A stretch of DNA of 64,000 nucleotides from Secundilactobacillus oryzae JCM 18671 (GCF_000740055.1 NZ_BBJM01000001.1:89819-153818), one strand, 5' to 3'; shown: positions 19,145 through 28,307, counted from the first letter of the stretch. Translations and numbers: made by a program. The notes: generated by a model not told the origin, from the sequence alone.

Positions 19145-19486
19145 TTAATTACGATAAAGTTCTTGAATTGGTTGTGTAATGACTTGATTTAATTGTTGAA
19201 GAAGATCGTTAACCTTTTTTTCGTGATCCATTAAGGCTTTAATTTCATCGAACTGACCAACTTTTTCAGCGATGTCATGGGCCTTCTTGATTTCATCTTC
19301 CGCTAGTTCTTCACCTTGCATTTGCTTCTTTTGCAAGGTCAATTGAATTTCTTGGAAGTCTTTGAAGATATCGTATGCGGCTTGGTTGGCCTTGATGCTA
19401 GCGTACGCATCTGATAACCCCTTAAATTCTTCTGATGCGGCCAAATCTTTTTGGATCTGTCCGGCTGTTGCCATAATGTCTGCCAT
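19145..19486 (-). CDS. YlbF/YmcA/YheA family protein
   Basis: A 113-residue, almost entirely helical protein of the com_ylbF family (YlbF, YmcA, YheA). Bacillus YlbF and YmcA with YaaT modulate RNase Y and regulatory phosphorylation; YheA itself is not understood. The family-type helix pair is seen as AYDIFKDFQEIQLTLQKKQM and the following acidic helix. In Bacillus yheA lies close to yhaMNO, which makes the YheA subfamily the most likely. AGGAGG precedes the ATG. Confidence 0.85.
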   Translation of the reverse strand: MADIMATAGQIQKDLAASEEFKGLSDAYASIKANQAAYDIFKDFQEIQLTLQKKQMQGEELAEDEIKKAHDIAEKVGQFDEIKALMDHEKKVNDLLQQLNQVITQPIQELYRN

Positions 19487-19559
19487 GGATGCATCCTCCT
19501 ATTTATTCATTAGTTTATTTTATCATTAATGCCCCAAGATGACTATGAGCCGAGAGGAA

Positions 19560-21677
19560 TCATTCCAAAATCTGCTTAGCTCTACCCCATAAATCTTTCA
19601 CTGCCTGAGCAGCTCCCGAGGCACCTTTAGCAACCGAATCCCCAACATCGGACGCACTCTTAGAGATACTATCCCAAAGGCTACTTGAGTCATTTTTACC
19701 ACTCTTCGCTATCGTTGCCGCATCCTGGGTATTGAAGGCTGTGTTGTTTGTATAAGGAAGAATCGCCTGCATCTCATTCTTAAAGAGCGGTGCGACCCCG
19801 GTGGTACTGATATTCTCTAGGTGATCGGTCTTGGTTGTATTATCGAACCCTTCCCAGGTGGCCACCACAATATCGGGGGTATAGCCAACAATCCATTTAT
19901 CTCGAGTGGCATCGCTAGAAGAAATGCCATCCGCTTCAGTACTACCCGTTTTACCGGCAACAGTATAGCCGTACGGTTTAGCACTCGCACCACTCCCGCT
20001 GTTGAAGACAACCATCATCATGCTGGTCATCGTCTTAGCTACTTTCTTGGTCATGATCCGTTTAGTTGAAACGTCAGGTGAATCCACCACCACTTTGCCA
20101 GATGCATCAACAATCTTGGTAATGTAGTGGGCCTGAGTGACTTGACCGCCATTTGCAAACGCCGTATAAGCTGCGGCCAATTGCTGTGGTGAAACCCCGG
20201 TGTTAAGACCACCGAGGGCTAAAGCCAAGTTTTTATCCTTCTTAGTAACCGGGATACCAAAGTTCTTGACTGATTCGTACCCTTTATTAACGCCAATCTT
20301 ATTTAAAAGCCAAACAGCCGGGATGTTCAGACTTTGAGATAAAGCTTCATACATCGGCACCTTGTCTTGGTAGACCCCGCCATAGTTCTTAGGGGCGTAC
20401 TTATTTGTCCCAAAGGTCTGCTTCTTATCACTTAATTGAGAATCATAGAAATAGCCCTGTTGCAAGGCTGGCGTGTAAACAGCTAGCGGTTTCATCGTTG
20501 ATCCGGGCTGACGTCGCATTTGCGTTGCTCGGTTATAGCCTCGGAAAACATGTTTGCCCCGACCACCCACTACTGCCATGACGCCACCATCTGACGGATT
20601 CAGCGCAATCGACGCAGCTTGAACCTTAGTTCCATCAGTAGAATTAGCTGGGAATAGGTACGGATTCTTAAACTGCGTTTGCATTTGCTTTTGATAGTTT
20701 TGATCTAAATTCGTGTAAATCTTGTAACCACGGTTCATAATTTCTGATTCCGTCAGACCGTACTTATTGATTGCTTCGTCAATGACGGCATCAAAATAAT
20801 AAGGATAACGATACGAACTCTTATACGTGTATCCATCTACGGTTGTCATTGCCGTCGCTTGATAAGTGGTCGTCTGAGCTGCGGTCAGCTTACCGGTTTC
20901 TTTCATAAGACCAAGCACAACATTTCGTCGTTGTTTGGAGGCTTGAGGGTGATCAATCGGATTATAAGCACTAGGCGACGTTAACATTCCTGCTAAAGTC
21001 GCTGATTCTGGAACGGTTAACTGACTCGCCGACTTGCCAAAATACTTTTCTGCCGCATCCTGAACACTCCAAATACCATTGCCAAAATAAGCGTTGTTCA
21101 GGTACATCGACAAAATATCTTTCTTGGAATAGACATTTTCCACTTCGACCGCTAAGAAAAGTTCCTTGGCCTTCCGCGTGAAGCTTTGCTCTTGAGACAA
21201 GAAAGCATTCTTCACCAGTTGCTGGGTCAGCGTACTTCCCCCACCGCTAATGAAATCGCGACCTAATAATTTATTTTTGCTGTACAAGTAAAAGGCCCGC
21301 AAAATTCCCTTGATTGAGAAGCCATATTCATGGTAGAAATTGCGATCTTCAGTTGAAATAACGGCATTTTGCACGTTAACTGATATTTTATCTAAACTAA
21401 CATATGTCCCTTTTTGGGAGAGTAACGTCCCCGCTTTTTTCCCCGCGTTATCGTAAACCACCGTTGGCTGTTCCAATGCCGCTTTTAAATTCTCGACATC
21501 GGCCGTTTTGGCTTGGTAAGTCAAAATACCACTCACTAGTAAAACAACTGCTAGAATTGCTGCAATTAGCACTCTGGTTAGTTGGAATCGATACCAAATT
21601 TTTTTGAGCCAACTATTAAACGGCGCCATCGCTTTTCGAACCGTTGCGAGAAACTCCCTAAATCCACTCTTTCTCAT
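19560..21677 (-). CDS. Class A penicillin-binding protein (transglycosylase/transpeptidase)
   Basis: A 705-residue bifunctional PBP that polymerises glycan strands and cross-links them. It has a cytoplasmic basic tail, one membrane anchor (about 35-55), a GT51 domain with the catalytic-Glu motif STEDRNFY (108-115) and GGSTLTQQLVKN, then a transpeptidase domain with STMK (393-396), SLN (449-451) and KTG (576-578). The C-terminal tail is Ser/Ala-rich. All catalytic motifs are intact. It could be the PBP1a or PBP2a orthologue; the sequence alone does not decide. Confidence 0.95.
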   Translation of the reverse strand: MRKSGFREFLATVRKAMAPFNSWLKKIWYRFQLTRVLIAAILAVVLLVSGILTYQAKTADVENLKAALEQPTVVYDNAGKKAGTLLSQKGTYVSLDKISVNVQNAVISTEDRNFYHEYGFSIKGILRAFYLYSKNKLLGRDFISGGGSTLTQQLVKNAFLSQEQSFTRKAKELFLAVEVENVYSKKDILSMYLNNAYFGNGIWSVQDAAEKYFGKSASQLTVPESATLAGMLTSPSAYNPIDHPQASKQRRNVVLGLMKETGKLTAAQTTTYQATAMTTVDGYTYKSSYRYPYYFDAVIDEAINKYGLTESEIMNRGYKIYTNLDQNYQKQMQTQFKNPYLFPANSTDGTKVQAASIALNPSDGGVMAVVGGRGKHVFRGYNRATQMRRQPGSTMKPLAVYTPALQQGYFYDSQLSDKKQTFGTNKYAPKNYGGVYQDKVPMYEALSQSLNIPAVWLLNKIGVNKGYESVKNFGIPVTKKDKNLALALGGLNTGVSPQQLAAAYTAFANGGQVTQAHYITKIVDASGKVVVDSPDVSTKRIMTKKVAKTMTSMMMVVFNSGSGASAKPYGYTVAGKTGSTEADGISSSDATRDKWIVGYTPDIVVATWEGFDNTTKTDHLENISTTGVAPLFKNEMQAILPYTNNTAFNTQDAATIAKSGKNDSSSLWDSISKSASDVGDSVAKGASGAAQAVKDLWGRAKQILE

Positions 21678-21787
21678 GTTGATTGCATTTCCTCGTTTAC
21701 TAAAATAATAGTTTTATTGTAGCATACCGGCTTTTCAGGACCATCCAGTTAATAAAAACATATCATAAATTTTACGAACCCTTAAAA

Positions 21788-21820
21788 ACAAAAAAATCGA
21801 GGAAGCTTAAACTTTCTCGA
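21788..21820 (-). terminator. Terminator of argR
   Basis: Stem TCGAGAAAG / CTTCCTCGA (one G-U pair) followed on the minus strand by seven T residues, 12 bases past the argR stop. Confidence 0.75.
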
Positions 21821-21832
21821 CATTAATTCTAG

Positions 21833-22300
21833 TTAATGGACAATATCTGGATTCATATTATCTGCGATTTGTTCGTTTAGTGTTTTAGCCACCTCTTCAG
21901 ATGGACTAATAATGAAAATTGTATCGTGACCTGCTAAGGTACCGGCGATTTCAGGCATATCTAAATCATCGAAAATGGCCGCCAATAGATTACCATTACT
22001 AGGTAACGTTCTGACGATATTAATAAATTCAACCCGGGTTAACCCTGTGACCACTTCGTTAATTGTTTCTCTAAGGTGTTCCTTTTCACTCTTATTACCA
22101 GCCTTAAAAATCGTATAACGCAAGTTGCCTTGTCCGTCCTGGGCTTTAACAATTTGCATCTCCCTAATATCACGCGAGATGGTTGCTTGGGTTGCTTTAA
22201 TCCCCGTGTCCTCAAGGCGAACCATTAAGTCTTCTTGTGTTCCAATCGGATATTGATTAATCAGCTGTTCAATTCTCGCTTGGCGAATACTCTTCTTCAT
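21833..22300 (-). CDS. argR: Arginine repressor family protein ArgR
   Basis: A 155-residue ArgR/AhrC-type regulator: an N-terminal winged helix with the recognition motif TQATISRDIREM (about 37-48) and a C-terminal oligomerisation/arginine-binding domain. The arginine-contact motif, normally GDDT, reads GHDT (124-127), so the first of the two arginine-binding Asp residues is His. The PGNA loop is also altered (PSNGN). Lactic acid bacteria often carry two ArgR paralogues, one of them with lost Asp residues; this copy may need a partner. The start ATG has AAGGGGGT six bases upstream. It lies beside argS. Confidence 0.92.
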   Translation of the reverse strand: MKKSIRQARIEQLINQYPIGTQEDLMVRLEDTGIKATQATISRDIREMQIVKAQDGQGNLRYTIFKAGNKSEKEHLRETINEVVTGLTRVEFINIVRTLPSNGNLLAAIFDDLDMPEIAGTLAGHDTIFIISPSEEVAKTLNEQIADNMNPDIVH

Positions 22301-22332
22301 CACGCTACCCCCTTATGACATAAATCGCCTTT

Positions 22333-22341
22333 ATTATAACA
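22333..22341 (-). promoter_or_regulatory. Extended -10 promoter of argR
   Basis: TGTTATAAT on the minus strand, 33 bases before the argR start. No clear consensus -35 hexamer is seen. Confidence 0.55.
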
Positions 22342-22366
22342 AAATTAGAGAATATAAGCGAATTTA

Positions 22367-22385
22367 TTTTGAATATTTATTAAAA
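22367..22385. promoter_or_regulatory. Candidate ARG box upstream of argR
   Basis: The imperfect palindrome TTTTGAATATTTATTAAAA fits the AT-rich ARG box pattern (TGAATA-type half sites) and lies just upstream of the argR promoter, the position expected for autoregulation. Confidence 0.45.
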
Positions 22386-22434
22386 CTAATCGGGTTCGTG
22401 ATTCTTTCGTACCGTTTTCATGAACATTTGCTGA

Positions 22435-22471
22435 ATAAAAATACCCCCGAGGACAAATGCCATCGAGGGTA
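22435..22471 (-). terminator. Terminator of argS
   Basis: Stem TACCCTCGA / TCGGGGGTA (one mismatch) with a 12-base loop, followed by TTTTT on the minus strand, 24 bases past the argS stop. Confidence 0.7.
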
Positions 22472-22494
22472 AATCTTAATCTATTATCATTTAA

Positions 22495-24186
22495 CTACAT
22501 TTGGTCTGGCGCTTTAACACCTAACAGACGAAGGGATTCCTTCAAAACAATTGAAACACTCTTAACGAGGGCCAAACGAGCTGACTTTTGATCGTCTTCT
22601 TCAAGAATCTTTGAGTGCGCATAGTACTTGTTAAACGTCTTAGCAAGACGAATTGAGTACTTGGCGATGTCTGATGGCTCAAATTCTTCTCTAGCTTGGA
22701 TAACCGTTGCTGGGAAGTCTGCAAGCGTCTTGATTGTATCCCAAGCTTCAGGATCCGTCATAATGGTCTCGTCAGCGCTAACTTCAGTTGCACCGGCTTT
22801 TCTCAAAAGACTTTCGGCACGGGCATGTGAGTATTGAACATAAGGTCCAGTCTCACCTTCAAAACGAAGTTGATCGGCTAAGTTAAAGTCGATACTGTTC
22901 GTCCGTTCGTTCTTCAAATCACCAAAGACAATGGCACCAACACCAACTTCTTTGGCAACCTCATCCTTGTTTGGTAAGTCTGGGTTCTTCTCTGAAATTT
23001 GTTTTTTGGCCATTTCGATGGATTCGTCAAGCACTTCATCAAGAAGAATAATCCGACCTGAACGAGTTGAAAGCTTCTTGCCGTCAACCGTGATCAAACC
23101 AAATGGAATGTAGTGCAAGTTTTCGGCTGATGGTAAGCCCATTTCAAGTAAAACAGCCTTCAATTGTGCAAAGTAGTAAGCTTGTTCTGAACCAACCACG
23201 TAAAGGTTCAAAGCTGGGTGGTAGGTCTTGTCACGATGAATTGCCGTTGCAATATCACGGGTGATGTATAGTGAAGCACCATCACTCTTTAAGATTAAGG
23301 CTGGGTTCAAGTCGTACTTTTCAAGATCAACCACTTGAGCACCTTGAGATTCATGCATCAAGCCTTTTTTGTTTAACCAGTCGATACCTTCTTGCATCTT
23401 ATCGTTGTAGAAAGCTTCACCATTGTAAGTGTCAAATTCAACACCCAACTTTTCATAAACGGCGTTAAATGATTTCAATGATTCTTCACGGAACCATGAC
23501 CAAAGTCTCGTTGCTTCGGCGTCGCCTTCTTCAAGCTTCTTGAACCATTCACGAGCTTCATCATCTAATTCAGGATGCTCAACGTCTTCCTTGTGGAAAC
23601 GAACATAGTAGTCCACCAAATGTTTGATTGGATCTTTCTTAACGTCTTCTTCATTACCCCACATCTTGTAAGCAACGATTAACTTACCAAATTGGGTTCC
23701 CCAGTCACCTAAGTGATTATCTTTAATTGGGTTGTAACCATTCTTCTTCAAAATGTTAGCAATTGAATTCCCAATAACAGTTGAACGTAAGTGTCCCATT
23801 GACATTGGCTTAGCAATGTTTGGTGAGGACATATCAATTGGCACGTTGCCACCCTTACCAAGATTGTTGCTTCCGTATTCAGAGCCATCAGTTAAAACTT
23901 GATGCAAAATATCTGCACTGAAAACGGCCTTGTCCAAGAAGAAGTTAAGGTATGGGCCAACCGATTCAACTTTTTCAAATTGTGATTGGTCAATCTTTTC
24001 AAGTAATTCCGTTGCGATTTGTTGTGGTGCCTTTTTTAATACCTTAGCCAATGCAAAAGCTGGAAAGGCAAAATCACCCATTTTTGAATCCTTTGGACGT
24101 TCGATTTTGTTGTAAACGTCTTCTGTACTTAAAGCGCCGTCAATGGCACTCGATAATGCTGCTGCAACTTGCTGTTTGTAATCCAT
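22495..24186 (-). CDS. argS: Arginyl-tRNA synthetase
   Basis: A 563-residue class I synthetase charging tRNA-Arg. It has the N-terminal additional domain (about 1-110), the HIGH-type motif MGHLRS in PNIAKPMSMGHLRST, the KMSKS-equivalent GKKLSTRSG, and the helical DALR anticodon-binding domain at the C-terminus. The ATG at 24184-24186 follows TGGAGGT by 6 bases; a longer reading adds seven residues without a ribosome site. Expression should be set by the T-box leader directly upstream. Confidence 0.97.
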   Translation of the reverse strand: MDYKQQVAAALSSAIDGALSTEDVYNKIERPKDSKMGDFAFPAFALAKVLKKAPQQIATELLEKIDQSQFEKVESVGPYLNFFLDKAVFSADILHQVLTDGSEYGSNNLGKGGNVPIDMSSPNIAKPMSMGHLRSTVIGNSIANILKKNGYNPIKDNHLGDWGTQFGKLIVAYKMWGNEEDVKKDPIKHLVDYYVRFHKEDVEHPELDDEAREWFKKLEEGDAEATRLWSWFREESLKSFNAVYEKLGVEFDTYNGEAFYNDKMQEGIDWLNKKGLMHESQGAQVVDLEKYDLNPALILKSDGASLYITRDIATAIHRDKTYHPALNLYVVGSEQAYYFAQLKAVLLEMGLPSAENLHYIPFGLITVDGKKLSTRSGRIILLDEVLDESIEMAKKQISEKNPDLPNKDEVAKEVGVGAIVFGDLKNERTNSIDFNLADQLRFEGETGPYVQYSHARAESLLRKAGATEVSADETIMTDPEAWDTIKTLADFPATVIQAREEFEPSDIAKYSIRLAKTFNKYYAHSKILEEDDQKSARLALVKSVSIVLKESLRLLGVKAPDQM

Positions 24187-24242
24187 ATCAATACCTCCAG
24201 TATTCAACCTAAGTTCATTATAACAGTGATAAAAATGAATAA

Positions 24243-24455
24243 AAAAAATCCCTCACAAAATTTACTTTGCAAGAGACGAGAAAACCCGCGGTACCACTCT
24301 AATTGATAGTTAATCCACTTAATATCTAATTGTAAATTCTAAAAAGCGCGGTTCATCAGTGCCCTTCCTTGGCTTTCACCGTCCCAAGGTCGCTACATCA
24401 ATGGCTAACTGACTACTCCTCTTTTATCTTCGAATTAGAATCCAGTCGTAAAATC
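24243..24455 (-). promoter_or_regulatory. T-box riboswitch, arginine type, for argS
   Basis: The T-box sequence AGAGTGGTACCGCGGG is at 24285-24300 (minus strand), followed by a hairpin and eight T residues at 24241-24248. Upstream, a Stem I can be formed with ATTCTAA pairing TTAGAAT at its base. The specifier region GAACCGCGCT holds a CGC arginine codon (within 24346-24350), matching the downstream gene. Uncharged tRNA-Arg should favour antitermination. Confidence 0.9.
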
Positions 24456-24465
24456 CTGCATTCTA

Positions 24466-24536
24466 AGCGGGTGACGGGAATCGAACCCGCGACACAAGCT
24501 TGGGAAGCTTGAATTTTACCACTAAACTACACCCGC
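24466..24536 (-). tRNA. tRNA-Gly (anticodon CCC)
   Basis: A 71-base cloverleaf: acceptor GCGGGTG/CACCCGC, anticodon stem CAAGC/GCTTG with loop TTCCCAA (anticodon CCC), T-arm GCGGG-TTCGATT-CCCGT, discriminator U, CCA not encoded. A promoter with CTGACA, 18 bases, TATAGT is visible at 24550-24579. There is no terminator between the tRNA and the argS T-box, so the two are probably on one transcript. Confidence 0.95.
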
Positions 24537-24614
24537 AATAACAGAAATTACTATACCACACTTTTGGTGGTTTTGTCAGTAATCTCTGGTTGAAATTGCA
24601 GAAAAGCTGGATTT

Positions 24615-24860
24615 TTAAGCATCCATTTTAGCATCTTCAACTGGTACTTCAGGTGATGCTTTGAGTAACTTAGTTACCTTTTTACTAACAACAGCGCGTT
24701 CATTAAAATCGGTCACTGTCACACGATCTTCTGGATCGTACTTATCGATATGGACCAACACTGTATTCTCATAGACCTTTTCAATTGTACCTTCAAAGTC
24801 GTGTTCCAATGAATTAAATTTTTGCGCCTTAACGTAATCCCCTAATTTAAGTTCTGCCAT
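24615..24860 (-). CDS. DUF2187 family small protein (SH3/KOW-like)
   Basis: An 81-residue acidic-tailed protein. The core (about 3-60), LKLGDYVKAQ...GTIEKVYENTVLVHI..., follows the pattern of DUF2187/YkvS-like proteins, a small beta-barrel with a KOW/SH3-like turn. Nucleic-acid or ribosome contact is possible for such folds, but no function is known. It has its own upstream region and precedes the tRNA-Gly gene on the same strand. Confidence 0.75.
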   Translation of the reverse strand: MAELKLGDYVKAQKFNSLEHDFEGTIEKVYENTVLVHIDKYDPEDRVTVTDFNERAVVSKKVTKLLKASPEVPVEDAKMDA

Positions 24861-25051
24861 AATCGGTCACCCACGCTTTCTCGTTTTCAAGATATTATCA
24901 AAGTCTCTTTGTGAATTCAAGGCAAAATTTGCAAAAATATTCGATAAAATATGATTGCTTATCCAATCCATCATCGATTCTATTAGGCTAATGCGCAAAA
25001 ATACGATATAATCAGCTTCAAATGGGGCATTATTAATTTGGAGGGATAATT

Positions 25052-26290
25052 ATGATAACCAAAAAATGGCAACTTATTCTTGGTGGACTCACACTAGTTG
25101 GCCTGGCAACTAGCACAGGCCAATCGGCAGAAGCAAGTAGTGCTGTCAACAACTACATCAGTTCACAGGGCTACCAAAACGCTAGCATTACTAAATCCAT
25201 CTGGAGTGGGTTTCCAAAAAATAGCTATCGCAATGGCAAGCCTGAGGGTGTGGTTGTGCACGAAACGGCCAACCCAAATTCAACTATCTATAACGAAATT
25301 GCTTATATGAAATCAAATTACCAAAATGCATTTGTACATACATTTATCGATTCTACGAACATCATTAACATCGCGAATCCAGCTTATCTAAGCTGGGGAT
25401 CCGGACCAGTCGCCAATGCTCGCTTTGTTCAATTTGAACAAGTTGAAGTTCATTCTAAATCTGCATTTGCTCGTGAGGTTAACAACGCGGCTTATTATAC
25501 CGCCTACACGTTGCAGCAGTATGGTTTAACTCCTAGTCGTGGAACTGCTAAAGGTGGCACAGTTTACTCTCACCACGATGTCAGTACCTATCTAGGTGGT
25601 ACAGATCACACCGATCCTGACGGTTATTGGGCAAGTGCAGGAAAGAACTATTTCGGTCAAGCTTACACAATGACTGATTTTATGAGTTTAGTGAATACGA
25701 AATACAGTGCTTTGGGTGGTCCGTCAACCACAACTGAAACCACTCCACCGGCTACTGCCCCAACTGTTACTAAGCCAGCCGGGAAAGTGACCTACTACCA
25801 TGGTTCAAATAATGAAACTGCCATTTTAAAATCAAACTACACTAAATATTCCGTCTATAACCACGTTAAAGGCACCAGTAACGCCGTTAAGATTGGTTGG
25901 CAGGCACTGACTGATGATTATGCCGGCCGTATGGTTTACGTCGACAGTCGCGGTGTTAAGAGCGCTGGCTGGTCAGGGACCTGGTACCGAATTCGATTCA
26001 GTAAATTAGCAACCGCACCCAAGTATTGGGTTTACTCTGGTACCATCAGTTTCCCAACCATCAAATATGCCAAGGCTAGCGGAACAGTGAAATTGGCCCA
26101 AAACAGCACACCACTTTATAACCACGTGCTAAATTCTCGTTTCTTATCCAAAAAGGTCAGTTCTAGCAATAGCTATCCAAAAACAAAATTCAAAATTAAT
26201 CAAAATGCTACCATAAACAATAAACTTTGGTACCGAATTATCAGTGGGAAAACTACTTACTGGATACCATCAACTGGAATTACCAAATAA
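25052..26290 (+). CDS. Secreted N-acetylmuramoyl-L-alanine amidase with SH3-type wall-binding repeats
   Basis: A 412-residue peptidoglycan hydrolase. The signal peptide ends near residue 29 (QSAEAS). The Amidase_2/PGRP zinc domain (about 35-205) contains GVVVHETA, FVHTFID and the late HTDPDGYW, which give the zinc His ligands and catalytic site. A Thr/Pro linker (about 230-245) leads to at least two GW/SH3-like repeats with WY(R)I motifs (about 250-412), expected to bind teichoic or lipoteichoic acid. A phage-endolysin origin is unlikely because no holin or phage genes are nearby; an autolysin is more plausible. GGAGGG precedes the ATG. Confidence 0.9.
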   Translation: MITKKWQLILGGLTLVGLATSTGQSAEASSAVNNYISSQGYQNASITKSIWSGFPKNSYRNGKPEGVVVHETANPNSTIYNEIAYMKSNYQNAFVHTFIDSTNIINIANPAYLSWGSGPVANARFVQFEQVEVHSKSAFAREVNNAAYYTAYTLQQYGLTPSRGTAKGGTVYSHHDVSTYLGGTDHTDPDGYWASAGKNYFGQAYTMTDFMSLVNTKYSALGGPSTTTETTPPATAPTVTKPAGKVTYYHGSNNETAILKSNYTKYSVYNHVKGTSNAVKIGWQALTDDYAGRMVYVDSRGVKSAGWSGTWYRIRFSKLATAPKYWVYSGTISFPTIKYAKASGTVKLAQNSTPLYNHVLNSRFLSKKVSSSNSYPKTKFKINQNATINNKLWYRIISGKTTYWIPSTGITK

Positions 26291-26293
26291 CTA

Positions 26294-26323
26294 AAAAAGA
26301 ATCGCCAATTGGCGATTCTTTTT
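26294..26323. terminator. Bidirectional terminator, amidase / racD
   Basis: A perfect inverted repeat built on AAAAAGAATCGCCAA and its complement, between convergent genes; T-runs on both strands. Confidence 0.85.
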
Positions 26324-26325
26324 GT

Positions 26326-27033
26326 TTACTTTTGTTCCTTTAAGGCTAATTCAAGTGTTCTATCCACTAAAACTGACTGCGCATCAATGATGTTAAGCCC
26401 TTCAATTGGTTCACGTTCTTGTGCCAATGATAACTCAGTACAGCCTAAGATCACGACATCACAATTCATTTCATCAAACATTTGCTGAACAAACTCATGA
26501 TAAAGGTTACGATCAACGATGTCTTGATCCTTGATGTCATCATAAATCAATTCATTCGTTTTTTCTTGAATCTCTTTGGAAGGTCGTACAAATTCGTATC
26601 CAGCTGATTCAATTTCTTCATCATAAATATGATCCGCAATAGTGCCACGAGTCGCAACGATTCCTACTCGTTTGGCATCCGGATATTGAGCCTGAATTTC
26701 TTTAACAGCCTCCCGTGGCATATGCAAAATTGGGGCATTTGCTGTAGCTTGTAGCTCTTCAAAGAAATAATGAGCCGTATTACATGGTATCGTGTAAAAG
26801 TCCGGATTCATGGCATTTAACTGCTCAATATCCTCTTGCAATGGCAATAGAGGACTTGGCTTACTGTGGTCTAAAATATAGTCAGACCGATCAGGTACCG
26901 TCGCATGATTAATGAGCACGTAGTCCAAATAATCTTGGTCTTGATGTGCCGGTGTCCGTTGGTTTAACTGATGAATATAGCTTTCCGTGGCCATGGTTCC
27001 CATGCCACCTAAAATAGTAAAAAACTTTTTCAA
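26326..27033 (-). CDS. racD: Aspartate racemase
   Basis: A 235-residue Asp/Glu racemase-family enzyme converting L- to D-aspartate without cofactor. The two catalytic cysteines are in PCNTAHYFF (about 84) and GCTELS (about 197). It starts with TTG at 27031-27033, preceded by AAGGGGT at seven bases that overlaps the end of the ligase gene, so the two genes are translationally linked. In Enterococcus faecium and Lactococcus lactis the same pairing supplies and attaches D-Asp for the peptidoglycan cross-bridge. Confidence 0.92.
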   Translation of the reverse strand: MKKFFTILGGMGTMATESYIHQLNQRTPAHQDQDYLDYVLINHATVPDRSDYILDHSKPSPLLPLQEDIEQLNAMNPDFYTIPCNTAHYFFEELQATANAPILHMPREAVKEIQAQYPDAKRVGIVATRGTIADHIYDEEIESAGYEFVRPSKEIQEKTNELIYDDIKDQDIVDRNLYHEFVQQMFDEMNCDVVILGCTELSLAQEREPIEGLNIIDAQSVLVDRTLELALKEQK

Positions 27034-27038
27034 TAGTT

Positions 27039-28307
27039 CTACCCCTTATTTTCGGCGAAGTAACGGTCAAAATTCTTGGCGTAAATGTGATTCATCCACT
27101 TATTTAACAGCCAACGTTTCGGATTCATATCCTTAGAATAGGCAAAGGTCGTTCCAAACTGCTTTCGATTGATCAAATCAACTGCAATTGCTTTTTCCTC
27201 ATTGTCCCGGGCGTACTTCTTAAAGACACGAGCGGGAACGCCAAGCCACAACTGGCGTTTAGATTCATCACGATTTCCGTAGACAGTCTCTTGATTCTCC
27301 AACTGACCAGTAACGTAGTCTTGAACGACCCAATCTGCTAAATTGTAACCATTTAGCGTGACGAAGAAACTACTACGTCCCTGACGCAGGTTAATTTCGA
27401 ACAACTTGAATGTTTGGTCACGCGAATCATACTTCATATCGAAGTTTGCGTAGCCAGTAAACTGAATGGCTTCCAAGAAGGCTTGAATTTGATCATAAAC
27501 GGCTTGGTTATACTCGGGTAAAATTGCCACGTAGTTCCCAATAGCTGATGGTGAAGGATCTTCCAGCAATGGATGGCCTAGGCACATCATTTTCACATGA
27601 TGATTTTGATCCACATAGGCGTTCAAAACACGCATGTTACTATCGTCCCCAGGAATAAAGTCTTGCAAGATAAAATCAGACTTGTATCCATTCGTGTAAG
27701 CTAAGTCAACAATCCGGTCAAACTCTTCACGACTTTGAATCCGGAACGCCTTTTTCCGACCTTCGAAATGCACATCTAGCCACTCCACACTGTTAGCAGG
27801 CTTAAGTGCTACCGGATAGTCGAATGGTTGTTCAATACGCCCTCCTTCATCGTGCATTTGTTTCGTCACGATACTGGTCTTAGGATAAGGCAGGTTGTAT
27901 TGATCACAAATTTTGTAGAAGTTTTCTTTGTTGTTCAATTGCTTCAACAAATCAAAATCAATATAAGGACAAACAAACGTATCTGACAATTCAGCTTTAT
28001 GCTTTGAAATTAGTTCTGCATAGCCATCCCCACATCCAATCAGAATAACCGGTTCATCATGGTCAGCATAACACTTTTTGATTTCCCGCATTGATTCGAT
28101 CCAGACGGGATCCTCATCGAAGCCATCGATTAACTCTAAATCAACGACTTTAGTAAAACGAGTTGGCGCTAATTGAATACTAGCAAACGCCTTAACTGGC
28201 TTGCCATACAATTCATAGAATGAGCGCGCCATCCCATAAACGTTAAAATCACTTCCCAACAGAATGGGCGTGAATTGGACATCTGTTTTCGTTTCGGTTG
28301 TCATCAT
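27039..28307 (-). CDS. aslA: ATP-grasp ligase, probable D-aspartate ligase for peptidoglycan
   Basis: A 422-residue carboxylate-amine ligase. The ATP-grasp core includes YPVALKPANS (nucleotide lysine), the QDFIPGDDSNMR loop and the metal-binding end KLFEINLRQGRSS. Proteins of this type next to an aspartate racemase are the D-Asp ligases (Asl) that add D-Asp to the epsilon-amine of the stem-peptide lysine. The assignment rests on family and context. Two adjacent ATGs (28305-28307, 28302-28304) could serve after GGAG; the first overlaps the murE stop. Confidence 0.87.
   Translation of the reverse strand: MMTTETKTDVQFTPILLGSDFNVYGMARSFYELYGKPVKAFASIQLAPTRFTKVVDLELIDGFDEDPVWIESMREIKKCYADHDEPVILIGCGDGYAELISKHKAELSDTFVCPYIDFDLLKQLNNKENFYKICDQYNLPYPKTSIVTKQMHDEGGRIEQPFDYPVALKPANSVEWLDVHFEGRKKAFRIQSREEFDRIVDLAYTNGYKSDFILQDFIPGDDSNMRVLNAYVDQNHHVKMMCLGHPLLEDPSPSAIGNYVAILPEYNQAVYDQIQAFLEAIQFTGYANFDMKYDSRDQTFKLFEINLRQGRSSFFVTLNGYNLADWVVQDYVTGQLENQETVYGNRDESKRQLWLGVPARVFKKYARDNEEKAIAVDLINRKQFGTTFAYSKDMNPKRWLLNKWMNHIYAKNFDRYFAENKG

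Noticed and set aside
25052..26290. Prophage endolysin
   Set aside because: It has a normal signal peptide and SH3/GW-type wall-binding repeats, with no holin or phage genes around it; a chromosomal autolysin is more likely.
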